Of a stretch of 64,000 nucleotides of DNA, positions 1 through 8,394 are shown piece by piece. The notes below the pieces were generated by a model. That model worked only from the letters and a program-made list of their open reading frames with translations. It searched no databases and was not told the origin of the DNA. Made by a program: the position numbers and the translations under genes. Position 1 is the first letter of the stretch. Each line of letters opens with the position of its first letter. This DNA is from Bhargavaea cecembensis DSE10 (lineage in GTDB: Bacteria; Bacillota; Bacilli; Bacillales_A; Planococcaceae). The DNA is taken from positions 153,034 through 217,033 of the forward strand of contig NZ_AOFT01000004.1 in the NCBI RefSeq assembly GCF_000348905.1, given 5' to 3'.

Positions 1-483
1 CAGGTTGTACATCGATTTCTTGGACGGATCCTTATGGAAGTTGGCAAGCTTTGCGAGTTCCGGCGTCGGTTCGGTGAGGCCGCCGCCCGCGCCCATCAGA
101 ACGATCCGGTCAAAGCGGTCCGGCGCTTCCATCGCGAGGAACAGGGAAATCACGCCGCCGAGAGAGTTCCCGACAAGGTGCGCTTTATCGATGTTCAATG
201 TATCCATCAGATCCAGCACCTGCTTGAGTCGCAGGTTCATCCACTGTGCCCCGTTTTCCGGGTACTCCGTCGGGTGGTCTGTGTCTCCGAAGCCGACAAG
301 GTCAGGTGCCACGACATGGAACCGGTCTTCGTACTCAGGAAGGATCGCTTTCCAGTTGGCAGATGCACTCGCTCCCGGTCCGCTTCCGTGGAGAAGGATG
401 ACCGTTTCGGAATTGCCGACGCCGCCTTCGTGGATATACGTTTCGTAATCGCCTGTTTTGACTTTGCGCTGTTTGATTGCCAT
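1..483 (-). CDS. alpha/beta hydrolase, meta-cleavage product hydrolase type (3' end outside window)
   Basis: This is the N-terminal 161 codons of an alpha/beta hydrolase; the C-terminus runs off the window. The ATG at 483 has AAAGGA upstream. The oxyanion-loop motif HGSGPGASASANW and the nucleophile elbow GNSLGG (Ser) are those of C-C bond hydrolases acting on ring-cleavage products (HsaD/BphD/XylF type). It is the second gene of the unit that starts at 1477 and is a paralogue of the hydrolase at 3941-4801. The catalytic Asp and His lie beyond the visible part, so activity cannot be confirmed. The substrate is inferred from the cluster only. Confidence 0.85.
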   Translation of the reverse strand, partial: MAIKQRKVKTGDYETYIHEGGVGNSETVILLHGSGPGASASANWKAILPEYEDRFHVVAPDLVGFGDTDHPTEYPENGAQWMNLRLKQVLDLMDTLNIDKAHLVGNSLGGVISLFLAMEAPDRFDRIVLMGAGGGLTEPTPELAKLANFHKDPSKKSMYNL

Positions 484-529
484 TTGTATCAAGTCCTTTC
501 TTTGTTTGGATGGTTCTGCTTAACGGGAT

Positions 530-1477
530 TCAGCGTACTTCGACAAGACTGCGGACAACATTCCGCTGCGTCCCGAGATCGATCGCCCCGTCGTCCGTCG
601 CGATGGTCGCCTCGATGACGTCACCGTCGTTCAGGTAACGGTCCTGCCTGAGCTGTCCGTCGATCACCTGCTGTTTTTCTTCCGCCGAAGCGGTGAGGCT
701 CGTCATCGTGGCCAATTCACCCGGCTTCAGGTTCATCGCCACACCGCCCGGGGTGCCGGTCATGAGAAGCGCGCCCGGCTTGAGGTCCATGACCTGCGCC
801 AGTTCCTGCAGGGTCTCGAGCGGCTTGTAGAGCATCTGGCTGACAAGCGCCTGCTGCCGGACCCCGCCGTTCACCTTGAGGGTGAGCCGAAGGTCGTCAA
901 GCCGCCCGAACTCTTCTCTGGTGAGGACCGTGAAGTACGGTCCGGCCGGGCAGAACGTACGGTAGCTCTTGCCCTTGTGCCACTGAAGCTGGGTCAGCTG
1001 CACATCCCTTGCCGACACGTCGTTTGTGACGACCAGGCCCGCGATGTATTCATGGAGATTCTCCTCCGTAATGACGGTTTCTGCGGTCACTTCTCTGGCA
1101 AGGACAAGCCCGAGCTCAATTTCGTAGTCGAGCAGCCGGACATGTCCCGGACGGAGGATGGCATCCTCCGGGCCGCAGATCGAGCTTTCCGCCTTCGTGA
1201 AGATCATGTTGAAGGCCGGCCGCTTCGGCGCCATCCCTGTCTCGGCACGGTGCTCACCGTAGTTCACCCCCTGGCAGATGATCTGCTGCGGTGCGACGAC
1301 CGGGCTGAGCAGTTTCACTTCTTTTACCGCGACCTGCGCGCCATCTTCACGGAGCCCTTCCTCCAGCAACTGGACTGCGTTGGACGCTTCCGTCTTCAGC
1401 GGAGTGATCGCCTCTTCCCGAAGCACACCCCAACGGACTTTCTCCCCCTGTTCATAACGGACAATCTGGACTGACAA
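530..1477 (-). CDS. fumarylacetoacetate hydrolase (FAH) family hydratase/isomerase/decarboxylase
   Basis: A 315-residue FAH-fold protein. The metal-binding stretch LDYEIELGLVLAR (about residue 117), NDVSARDVQ, KSYRTFCPAGPY and LMTGTPGGV are all present. FAH-fold enzymes in aromatic clusters handle 2-hydroxypenta-2,4-dienoate or hydroxymuconate-type intermediates after ring cleavage. Which step this one does is not decidable here. The start is a TTG at 1477, supported by AGGGGG about 9 bases upstream. It opens a transcription unit with a perfect cre box upstream (1518-1531) and is followed after 46 bases by an alpha/beta hydrolase. Confidence 0.85.
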   Translation of the reverse strand: MSVQIVRYEQGEKVRWGVLREEAITPLKTEASNAVQLLEEGLREDGAQVAVKEVKLLSPVVAPQQIICQGVNYGEHRAETGMAPKRPAFNMIFTKAESSICGPEDAILRPGHVRLLDYEIELGLVLAREVTAETVITEENLHEYIAGLVVTNDVSARDVQLTQLQWHKGKSYRTFCPAGPYFTVLTREEFGRLDDLRLTLKVNGGVRQQALVSQMLYKPLETLQELAQVMDLKPGALLMTGTPGGVAMNLKPGELATMTSLTASAEEKQQVIDGQLRQDRYLNDGDVIEATIATDDGAIDLGTQRNVVRSLVEVR

Positions 1478-1517
1478 TGACCTGGCCCCCTTATTTCAAA
1501 AACCCGACAAACTTTTT

Positions 1518-1531
1518 TGATAACGCTTACA
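1518..1531 (-). promoter_or_regulatory. CcpA cre box upstream of the FAH/hydrolase unit
   Basis: On the minus strand the site reads TGTAAGCGTTATCA, a full match to the Bacillus cre consensus TGNAANCGNWWNCA. It lies about 40 bases before the TTG start at 1477. It implies carbon-catabolite repression of this aromatic unit by CcpA; the effect is inferred. Confidence 0.75.
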
Positions 1532-1680
1532 TGCTTCTTGATGAAATATTACGACAACGGACGAATAACAATCAATGACTATCGGAAACTCCGTGAGCGC
1601 TTCATAGTTTCCTCTGTATTTACTGATAAAAACTTACGGAAAACAAAACGAGATCAACCGAAAAGTGAGCTATGTACTTT

Positions 1681-1718
1681 AAAAGATCCACGCCCTCAAA
1701 CGAGAGTGTGGATCTTTT
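1681..1718 (-). terminator. Rho-independent terminator after the extradiol dioxygenase
   Basis: AAAAGATCCAC pairs with GTGGATCTTTT around a short loop, just past the dioxygenase stop at 1740. It separates the 4801-1740 unit from the 1477-1 unit. The 1478-1680 stretch holds the cre box and the promoter region of the second unit, with no gene. Confidence 0.8.
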
Positions 1719-1739
1719 GTGATTGCCTGTCAGGCTCAG

Positions 1740-2741
1740 TCAGTTCGGTTCTTTTACGACCAAGTCTTCAAGCGGCCCGGCAAACATGGTCGATTGGTCG
1801 CTGTTCGGCCGGTTGGCCTGATCACCCCAATAAGTGAAGGCAAAGTCCATCTCGTCCATCGTCCATTCAACCGGCTCCCAGTCCGGGTCAAAGATGAGGT
1901 AACTGTTTGAGAACAGCTCGACACGCACTCCGCTCCCCGGGTCGATCACATACAGATAAAGAGCCTGTGAGATGCCATGTTTCCCCGGACCCACGAATTT
2001 GATATCCACTTCACACAGGATATCGGCCGCGCGCAAGATATCTTGGGCGTTATCGGACCAGTAGGCAAGGTGGTGGAGTTCCTGGGTAGACGCCAATGTC
2101 GGATCACCCATGACGGCAATATCATGGACAAGCGGCGTGACACTCATCCATGCCGCTACTACCGCATCGTCTGGCGCTTTAATATATTCCCTGATCTTAA
2201 AGCCCAACTTCTCAGCCAGGAAGTTGATGATGGCTGAAGGATCACCATTCGTCCCGATATTGACATGATCAATCCGACGCGGCGATACACCCTTTGCCCA
2301 CGATTTATAGACTTGGTTTTTCAGCTTCGCACGGCGTTTTTCACCGGCAAGCGGCTTTTCTATCTTGTAATAGATTTCAAACGGATGCCCCGAAGGCAGC
2401 TGGAATCTGATGGCTTCGCCTTGCCCGGCTTCTTCGCCCGCGGCAACTCTCGTAACTTCGACACCTGCGTCCTCCAGGAGGACCGCGAAGCTTTCCACAT
2501 CTTCTTCCCGCTTTGTCCGCCATGCGATATGGTCAATCCGGGATTCCTCCCCGGCTGCAATGGACAGCGTATGATGCTCAAAGTCGCCCCATGCCCTTAG
2601 GTAATGGACGCCATCGACTACTTCTGTCTCTTCAAGGCCGATGACCTCTTTGAAGAACACCAATGATTTATCCAAGTCCTTAGACACCAGCGCCACATGT
2701 CCCAGCTTCGCAATTTCAGGCAGTTGTTCGAATTTCTTCAT
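1740..2741 (-). CDS. extradiol ring-cleavage dioxygenase (VOC family, type I)
   Basis: A 333-residue, two-domain vicinal-oxygen-chelate protein. The N-terminal domain begins LGHVALVSKDL (about 13-23). The catalytic C-terminal domain carries the Fe(II) triad: His in RRIDHVNIG (about 158), His in ELHHLAYW (about 223) and Glu in VRVELFSNSY (about 275). This is the pattern of catechol 2,3-dioxygenase, dihydroxybiphenyl dioxygenase and HsaC. It should open a catechol-type ring next to a hydroxyl. It is encoded 12 bases after the flavin monooxygenase gene, so hydroxylation and cleavage are probably consecutive steps. The aromatic substrate is unknown. Confidence 0.9.
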   Translation of the reverse strand: MKKFEQLPEIAKLGHVALVSKDLDKSLVFFKEVIGLEETEVVDGVHYLRAWGDFEHHTLSIAAGEESRIDHIAWRTKREEDVESFAVLLEDAGVEVTRVAAGEEAGQGEAIRFQLPSGHPFEIYYKIEKPLAGEKRRAKLKNQVYKSWAKGVSPRRIDHVNIGTNGDPSAIINFLAEKLGFKIREYIKAPDDAVVAAWMSVTPLVHDIAVMGDPTLASTQELHHLAYWSDNAQDILRAADILCEVDIKFVGPGKHGISQALYLYVIDPGSGVRVELFSNSYLIFDPDWEPVEWTMDEMDFAFTYWGDQANRPNSDQSTMFAGPLEDLVVKEPN

Positions 2742-2753
2742 AGTGATTCCCCC

Positions 2754-3920
2754 TTAGCCTCTTGAGAGTGTGTCAAAGCCAAACAGATGCTTGCCGTAGT
2801 GCTCCAGTCCATCTTCATACAGGGATGTGATATGAGTAGCGATAGCGGTCAGGTCGCGCAGCATCACTTCAAGCGGATTCCCCTTCGCGAGCGACCCTGC
2901 TCCAAACGCCAGCGTTGCCCGGACCGCGATATCCATGCAGTTCTGGATGATCTGCACACGGATTCCGTTGTAGACTGCATGCGGATATTGCCCCTCATCA
3001 CTGTTCAGCATGTCGATGTATTCCCTCATCATGCCGGATGCCGCCTGGTATTTCAGCGTCATTTCAGCGAGAACGCGCTGTGCAGTCGGTGATTCGCTCG
3101 CAGTCTGTCCGCCGATCCGGACTCTTTTCTTTGTCCGTTCCCGGTACTCGTCAATGACCCGCTCCGCCGCGCCCAGCGCCATTGCAGGGAATCCGACAAA
3201 GAATGCCGGGAAGAACGATACATTGTAGTAAAGATAGTCCTCGTCCACTTCGAGCGGGTGCGGTTTTCGTCTTTGAATGATCTCATTGAAGTTGAGGACC
3301 ATATCGTCCGGGACGAATAGGTCTTCGATGATGATCGTATTGCTGCCGGACCCCCTCAGTCCGAGCGAATCCCATTCCTTGATCAGCTTGAAGTCATTCC
3401 TGTGGACACAAAATGCGATGTGTGCCGGTGGTTCCCCTTCGTTGGAGAAGTACAACGCACCGACGCCTACCCATTCCGAATAATTGATCCCGCTGACAAA
3501 CTTCCAGTGGCCGGAGATTCTGAAGCCCCCCTCCACCTTCGTTGCCTTTCCGATCGGCGGGAAGATGTCGGCAATCAGGCCGCCCGTGCCGTAGACCTCG
3601 TCCATCCGGTGTTTCGGCAAATAGGCAACCCAGGAATTATGCAGAGAATAAAAGTAGGTGAGCCAGGCGGCGGATAAGTTGTAGTACCCGACTTTTCTGA
3701 TCATGTCCGTGTATGTGTTAAACGAAATCTGAGGATGGCCGTACTCCTTCGGCTTGATCAGATGGTGAATGCCTTCCGATTTGATCAGGTCCACCACTGC
3801 CTGGGAAATCGTCGAATTCTCCTCCGCCGACTGGTTTTCCGCCTCGGCCAGCTTCCCGATCCGCTCCGCACTTTCCATGAGCTGCGTGTAGAGATCAACT
3901 TCCTGGATCGTCGTTTTCAT
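2754..3920 (-). CDS. acyl-CoA dehydrogenase-fold flavin monooxygenase (HsaA / p-hydroxyphenylacetate hydroxylase oxygenase-like)
   Basis: A 388-residue protein with the acyl-CoA dehydrogenase fold (GGFRISGHWKFVSGINYSEW in the middle domain, helical C-terminus with GAGSLAKGNPLE). Between a ring-cleavage dioxygenase and a meta-cleavage hydrolase, the likely role is the FMNH2-dependent oxygenase of a two-component hydroxylase that turns a phenol into a catechol, as HsaA does in steroid breakdown. No flavin reductase partner (HsaB type) is visible in the window. A true acyl-CoA dehydrogenase is less likely given the neighbours. It sits 20 bases after the hydrolase and 12 before the dioxygenase. 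Confidence 0.75.
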   Translation of the reverse strand: MKTTIQEVDLYTQLMESAERIGKLAEAENQSAEENSTISQAVVDLIKSEGIHHLIKPKEYGHPQISFNTYTDMIRKVGYYNLSAAWLTYFYSLHNSWVAYLPKHRMDEVYGTGGLIADIFPPIGKATKVEGGFRISGHWKFVSGINYSEWVGVGALYFSNEGEPPAHIAFCVHRNDFKLIKEWDSLGLRGSGSNTIIIEDLFVPDDMVLNFNEIIQRRKPHPLEVDEDYLYYNVSFFPAFFVGFPAMALGAAERVIDEYRERTKKRVRIGGQTASESPTAQRVLAEMTLKYQAASGMMREYIDMLNSDEGQYPHAVYNGIRVQIIQNCMDIAVRATLAFGAGSLAKGNPLEVMLRDLTAIATHITSLYEDGLEHYGKHLFGFDTLSRG

Positions 3921-3940
3921 AGAATCCCTCCTCCGATTCG

Positions 3941-4801
3941 TCAGACGTTCACTTTTTCACGGGCGCCGATAAACTGGTCGACGTACTCGACAAACCGATC
4001 TTCCTTTTCAATCTGGAACCAGTGTCCGCATTCCTTGATCATGACAAGCTCCGCTTTCGGGATATGCTCCATCAGGAAAAGCGATGCCTCTTTCGGAACG
4101 AACTGGTCCTCGTATCCATGCAGGATCAGCACATCCTGTTTGATCCGCCTCAGTGCACTGACCGGGATGGCGATCTCAAGAGGCGACTGCGGGAACAGCT
4201 TCGGATAAAGCTCCCGGACCTCAGGCTTCATGATGTTCTGATAGCGGAGCCGGACGATTTCTTCAAGGCTATCCCCGATGACTTTTTCGTCATAAAGGAA
4301 CCAGGTCACGAGATTCCTGAATGCCTCGATTGTGGGATCCTTAAAGAAGTTCGTCATCCTCACGATTTCGATCGGCGGGGTCGTGCTGACCGGCCCTGCA
4401 CCGCCGCTGCCCATCAGCGTGATCTTGTCGAACCGGTCACCGGAGTGCATGAGTGCACTGAGGGCGATGAATCCCCCCATTGAATTCCCTACAAGATGGG
4501 CCTTCCGGATTCCGTGATGATCCATCAGTTGGAGAATCTGCTTGACCCGCAATGTCGTCCATTGCCAGAATGTCAGATTGGTATCTTCAGGCAACCCTGT
4601 CTTGCCGAAGCCGACGAGGTCCGGTGCAATCACCTGATACTTTCCGGAGAAACGGGGGAGGATGTACTTCCAGTTTGATTCCCCGTTGGCTCCCGGTCCC
4701 GATCCGTGAAGGAAGATGATGGTCTCATCGTGCTCCTCACCGGCGTGGCAATAGGATGTTGTGAACCCTTCTGTTTTCAGTTCCTTGATTTTGTAGGACA
4801 T
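3941..4801 (-). CDS. alpha/beta hydrolase, meta-cleavage product hydrolase
   Basis: A complete 286-residue alpha/beta hydrolase. HGSGPGANGESNW forms the oxyanion region, GNSMGGF carries the Ser nucleophile (about 107), ILHGYEDQFVP the Asp region and ECGHWFQIE the catalytic His near the C-terminus. This is the HsaD/BphD/MhpC architecture, which cleaves the C-C bond of the ring-opened product. It is first in the unit hydrolase-monooxygenase-dioxygenase and has a perfect cre box 46 bases upstream. A paralogue lies at 1-483, so the pathway may treat two ring-cleavage products, or one copy may have diverged. Confidence 0.9.
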   Translation of the reverse strand: MSYKIKELKTEGFTTSYCHAGEEHDETIIFLHGSGPGANGESNWKYILPRFSGKYQVIAPDLVGFGKTGLPEDTNLTFWQWTTLRVKQILQLMDHHGIRKAHLVGNSMGGFIALSALMHSGDRFDKITLMGSGGAGPVSTTPPIEIVRMTNFFKDPTIEAFRNLVTWFLYDEKVIGDSLEEIVRLRYQNIMKPEVRELYPKLFPQSPLEIAIPVSALRRIKQDVLILHGYEDQFVPKEASLFLMEHIPKAELVMIKECGHWFQIEKEDRFVEYVDQFIGAREKVNV

Positions 4802-4846
4802 TTCCCTCTCCCCTTTCAGTTACCTGCTGTGCAATTACAGATTACT

Positions 4847-4860
4847 TGTAAACGTTTTCA
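4847..4860 (-). promoter_or_regulatory. CcpA cre box upstream of the hydrolase-monooxygenase-dioxygenase unit
   Basis: TGTAAACGTTTTCA fits TGNAANCGNWWNCA at every fixed position. It lies 46 bases before the ATG at 4801, in the divergent region shared with the regulator at 4982. It predicts repression by preferred sugars. Confidence 0.75.
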
Positions 4861-4934
4861 CTATCTATCGGTGTTTTTATTTATATCTTCTGTATTTTCA
4901 ATAAACAATATTGTATAGTGAGTTACAACTCTTA

Positions 4935-4947
4935 TTGGTTAACCGAA
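4935..4947. promoter_or_regulatory. candidate operator palindrome in the divergent regulator/aromatic promoter region
   Basis: TTGGTTAACCGAA is an inverted repeat with one mismatch, centred on GGTTAACC, 34 bases before the regulator start. The half AACCGAA recurs at about 1656-1663, upstream of the second aromatic unit. It could be the site of the V4R/PucR-type regulator; this is inference from position and symmetry. Confidence 0.35.
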
Positions 4948-4981
4948 TCTATTACCACAGTACGGCATAGGGGGAAACAGG

Positions 4982-6757
4982 ATGAGAAGGTCGTCCACTG
5001 TGCAGGCTTCCGATTTGGTGGTCACTTCGGAGGCTTTCGGTCTTCTGAGGAAAGCACTGATTGAAAACCTGGGAACTGAGAAGTCGGGAAAGCTCCTTCT
5101 TCAATTCGGGAAAAGGCTGGGGGAAAACAAAGCACTGGAATTGAAAAATCACCATTCGGACCTGGCTGCACTGATCAAAGAAGCCACAAATGCCCATATC
5201 GAGCTCGGTCATATTTCCGCAGTGCTTTACCCGGAGATCAAACCTGGAATTGATGGGCGGATTGAATTCACACAGGGAGTCGGCATATGGAAGGATTCGT
5301 TTGAGGTCACCCTTCATCTCAACCATTTTGGCCAATCGGAGGAGTGCTCCTGCTACACACTCAGCGGGTTTGCCAGCGGAATGATGAGCACCATTTTCAG
5401 CGAGGAAATCTTCGTAAAAGAAATGACATGCCGCAGCAAGGGGGACCCGGACTGTTCGTTTGATGCCCGCACCCGCGATGATTGGGAAAGTCTGGGCGAG
5501 GATCTGGAGATTTACGATTCCACCACGTTCATTGATGAACTAGAGGCAACATACGATGAACTTTTCGAACACCGGAAACTGCTCAATAAAGTCACCGCTT
5601 ATCATCATCAGCTGACAACCGCACTGACAGACGGCAAGGGTATTCAGGAGATTGTAAATATCGCACAGGGAATTCTGCGGCAGACCGTCATCCTCTATCA
5701 CCCTTCCGGCAGTGTGGCCCATCATTCCGAATCCGCTGATCAATCCGGCCCGGATTTGCCCGGACACCTGCTTTCCGCTGTCAAGAAGGCACAAATCATC
5801 CGGTACAATTCTTTCTATTACCTCGTCAGCCCCATCTACCTTCAGAACAAACTGCATGCCTTTATCGCTTTTCAGTACGAAACAAGGGATATCAATGAAG
5901 AGGATCACCTTTTCATCGAGCGGCTTGTCAGCGTACTGAGCCTTTGCATGCTGAACAGCCAAGTGGCATTTGAAGCTGCGGAACGGCTTAAAATCTCGTT
6001 GCTCGACCAGCTCATCCATGAACAATGGGAACAGGACGAGCATTTCATCTCCCGTCTCAAGTACAGCCAGCCCGGTATTGAAAGCCATTACACAACTGTA
6101 GCCATTCAATACAAAAGAAACCCGGATGAACAGATTGACCGGATTGAGCTTCTGATGCACTTCGCAATGCTGATTGATAAGTACCGATTAAAGGCACTGA
6201 TCACCGCCAAACAGGATTACTTGATTGTTGTGGGCTATAGCATAGATGATCCTGACACCTTCAGAAAGTCAGTAGCTGCGGTCATGGATCAATATCAGAA
6301 CAGCTATCCGGGATTCACTCTGACTGCAGGATTCAGTACCCCGTTTGATGACTTGACCCGCATCAAACCATCACTTGCCCAGGCAGTGCAGGCGATGAAT
6401 TTTCCAAACGGCGAACGCTTCACCCATTTCAATGATCTTGGGTTTCTCGGGATCCTTCTGGAAGACAGCGACCCGGAAAAGCTTCTTCATCTCGCCCGCA
6501 AACAGTTCAACGACCTGCTTGATACACGGGATGACAAAAACAAAGAGCTGCTTCAGACCCTTTATGCTTACCTGAAACATGGCGGGAGATTCGAAAAAAT
6601 CGCCAGGGAACTGTCCCTTTCCGTCGGCGGCGTCCAGTACCGGATGAGGAAAATCGAGGAGACATTGGATATCAACTTAAAGGATCCTTCTGTTACGTCC
6701 TATTGTCTGATCCTGCTGGAATCGCTGATCCTGATGAATCAATTATCGCTGTCTTGA
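4982..6757 (+). CDS. aromatic-responsive regulator: XylR-N/V4R sensor fused to a PucR-type HTH
   Basis: A 591-residue regulator. Residues about 10-110 resemble the XylR/DmpR N-terminal sensor (EIKPGIDGRIEFTQGVGIWK). Residues about 115-165 form a V4R module with Cys residues in ECSCYTLSGFASG and MTCRSKGDPDCSF. A GAF-like middle region follows. The C-terminal ~60 residues (GGRFEKIARELSLSVGGVQ) match the PucR/CdaR helix-turn-helix. There is no AAA+ sigma-54 domain, unlike XylR/DmpR. It is divergent from the meta-cleavage genes and probably activates them when an aromatic binds. A terminator follows at 6765. Confidence 0.85.
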   Translation: MRRSSTVQASDLVVTSEAFGLLRKALIENLGTEKSGKLLLQFGKRLGENKALELKNHHSDLAALIKEATNAHIELGHISAVLYPEIKPGIDGRIEFTQGVGIWKDSFEVTLHLNHFGQSEECSCYTLSGFASGMMSTIFSEEIFVKEMTCRSKGDPDCSFDARTRDDWESLGEDLEIYDSTTFIDELEATYDELFEHRKLLNKVTAYHHQLTTALTDGKGIQEIVNIAQGILRQTVILYHPSGSVAHHSESADQSGPDLPGHLLSAVKKAQIIRYNSFYYLVSPIYLQNKLHAFIAFQYETRDINEEDHLFIERLVSVLSLCMLNSQVAFEAAERLKISLLDQLIHEQWEQDEHFISRLKYSQPGIESHYTTVAIQYKRNPDEQIDRIELLMHFAMLIDKYRLKALITAKQDYLIVVGYSIDDPDTFRKSVAAVMDQYQNSYPGFTLTAGFSTPFDDLTRIKPSLAQAVQAMNFPNGERFTHFNDLGFLGILLEDSDPEKLLHLARKQFNDLLDTRDDKNKELLQTLYAYLKHGGRFEKIARELSLSVGGVQYRMRKIEETLDINLKDPSVTSYCLILLESLILMNQLSLS

Positions 6758-6764
6758 CAGAATA

Positions 6765-6799
6765 AGAGAGTTTCGGGTCGAACCCGGAACTCTCTTTTT
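6765..6799 (+). terminator. terminator after the V4R/PucR-type regulator
   Basis: GAGAGTTTCGGGT pairs with ACCCGGAACTCTC and is followed by TTTTT, directly after the stop at 6757. Confidence 0.85.
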
Positions 6800-6812
6800 A
6801 TCTCCACACAAC

Positions 6813-6843
6813 AAAACACCCCCCTGCCAAAAGCAGGAGGGTG
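6813..6843 (-). terminator. terminator after the MFS transporter
   Basis: On the minus strand CACCCTCCTGC, loop TTTT, GGCAGGGGGGTG, then TTTTG. It ends the gene whose stop is at 6865 and lies back-to-back with the regulator terminator. Confidence 0.8.
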
Positions 6844-6864
6844 AAAAGAAGATTCAGGTGACCA

Positions 6865-8064
6865 TTACTCAACAGACACCTGAGGCGCACCGGTCTTGGC
6901 CCTCGGCATTTTCACCGCAACATACCAGACCAGCGCCAGTGCAAACAGGCCGACGGTGCTGATGAGGAGCGGGAAACGCCCGATGTCCTGGTTGAACAGC
7001 TGCATGATCGCTCCGAAGACGAATGGTCCAAGGATACCGCCAAGCCCCTGTGCCACAACGACGAGACCGACATAGGAAGTCCCGGAATTCGGCGGCGTCG
7101 CCTCGGTGACACGCGCGAACACACCCGGAAGCCCGATGCCCATCCCTGCCCCTCCGATGATGCTTCCGATAAAGATCATCGTCAGGCTATGGGAGAAGTA
7201 GCAGACCAGCATCCCCACACCCGTCATCAGGACGGCGACCGGCAGATAAGAGACCGGGAGCAGGTGCTTGACCTTCCCGAAGACAAAACCGGCGAGGAGT
7301 GTTCCGAACGTAAAGACGGAAATTGCCATGCCCGCCTGTGTCGCAGTGCCGAGCTGGTCGTTCTGGATGACAACCGAAATGTTGGTCACATAGCCGAAGA
7401 TCAGAGCGGAGTAAACCATCTGTCCGAGTGTGACCGAATAAACCACTCTCGGTGTTTTGACTTTGACCTTTCCGGCTTCCGCCTGACCTTCCTTCTTTTT
7501 TGGTTCCGGCAGGTAAAGGAACGTCAGCGCCAGGATGAAGATCGGAAGCAGGTATGTGAGGAACCCGTACTGCCAGCCGAACGCATCCGCAAGCATGCCG
7601 CCAGCGAGCTGGTAGAAGATCGCCCCGATGCAGGCGACGGTGGACGTGCCGAAGCCGATCAGGAAGTCCTTCTCGCGCCCTTCGAAGAAATCGGTGATGA
7701 TATCGATCGACAGCGGCATCGTGATCCCTACACCGAGACCGAGCATCCCGCGGAAGGCGATGATGAGCGGCAGGTTATCCGCAAGGAAGAACGGCATCGT
7801 TCCGCCGATGACAAACAGCGTCAGACCGGTGAACAGGAGATGCCGCTTGTTGAAACGTGCAGACAGCTTGCCGTAGAAAAGTGCGGGAAGAATCTGCAGC
7901 AGGCCCGGGAACGTCGCCACCATCATGACGATGGTCGGGTTGTAATCCGGGAACGCCTTGATGATGTCGGCCATGATCGACCCGGCGACGCCCGCCGCCA
8001 CGTCCTGGAACGCGATGAGCACAATGAGGAACTTCAGGAAATTGCGGTTGATGTTTCGCTTCAT
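6865..8064 (-). CDS. MFS transporter, substrate unknown
   Basis: A 399-residue major facilitator protein with about 12 hydrophobic segments. The loop between helices 2 and 3 has GKLSARFNKRH and the helix 4 region has FRGMLGLGVGITMPLS. A charged central loop (about 195-210, PEPKKKEGQAEAGK) separates the halves. It has its own terminator and a 330-base upstream gap, so it is a single-gene unit. It lies convergent to the aromatic regulator, and uptake of an aromatic is possible but unproven. A drug or acid exporter is equally possible. Confidence 0.8.
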   Translation of the reverse strand: MKRNINRNFLKFLIVLIAFQDVAAGVAGSIMADIIKAFPDYNPTIVMMVATFPGLLQILPALFYGKLSARFNKRHLLFTGLTLFVIGGTMPFFLADNLPLIIAFRGMLGLGVGITMPLSIDIITDFFEGREKDFLIGFGTSTVACIGAIFYQLAGGMLADAFGWQYGFLTYLLPIFILALTFLYLPEPKKKEGQAEAGKVKVKTPRVVYSVTLGQMVYSALIFGYVTNISVVIQNDQLGTATQAGMAISVFTFGTLLAGFVFGKVKHLLPVSYLPVAVLMTGVGMLVCYFSHSLTMIFIGSIIGGAGMGIGLPGVFARVTEATPPNSGTSYVGLVVVAQGLGGILGPFVFGAIMQLFNQDIGRFPLLISTVGLFALALVWYVAVKMPRAKTGAPQVSVE

Positions 8065-8344
8065 AGGATCCCCCTTAATGAATTGAACCTCACAACAATC
8101 CGACAGGAGCCGTGTTTACCTTTTTTATAACGGACCAGCAGATCGTCCCCCTTTCTCTCCCTCCGGAGAAGCAATAATTGAATTGAGAAAGCGCAAGGCA
8201 GAAAATAAAGCGCTTACATCACTTCGCTCACTAATTGTATTTTAAATTTTCTGAGACTTAAATACATGGCGATGAAGTCCATAGCTGGTTGCCGAATTAC
8301 CTAGGGATTGGTGGTAAATAGTTGCGGAAAGCGGGACGCATATG
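8065..8344. other. intergenic region upstream of the MFS gene
   Basis: No gene seen. It holds the MFS ribosome site (AAGGGGGATCC just before the ATG) and, at about 8204-8217, a cre-like sequence TGTAAGCGCTTTAT that misses the consensus at its last two positions. The rest is AT-rich spacer. Confidence 0.4.
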
Positions 8345-8378
8345 AAAAAAGTCCCGTCCGGCAAGACCGGACGGGATT
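8345..8378 (-). terminator. terminator after the SMP-30-like gene
   Basis: Minus strand ATCCCGTCCGG, loop TCTTG, CCGGACGGGAC, TTTTTT. It lies 16 bases past the stop at 8395. Confidence 0.9.
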
Positions 8379-8394
8379 TCACTGAGTGTAGGAT

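Noticed and set aside
1517..1837. Plus-strand frame of 106 codons across the promoter and terminator region
   Set aside because: It runs through the cre box and the terminator hairpin and has no ribosome site.
4982..6757. Sigma-54-dependent activator, suggested by the XylR-N/V4R part
   Set aside because: No AAA+ domain (GAFTGA) and no Fis-type helix-turn-helix; the C-terminus is of the PucR type.
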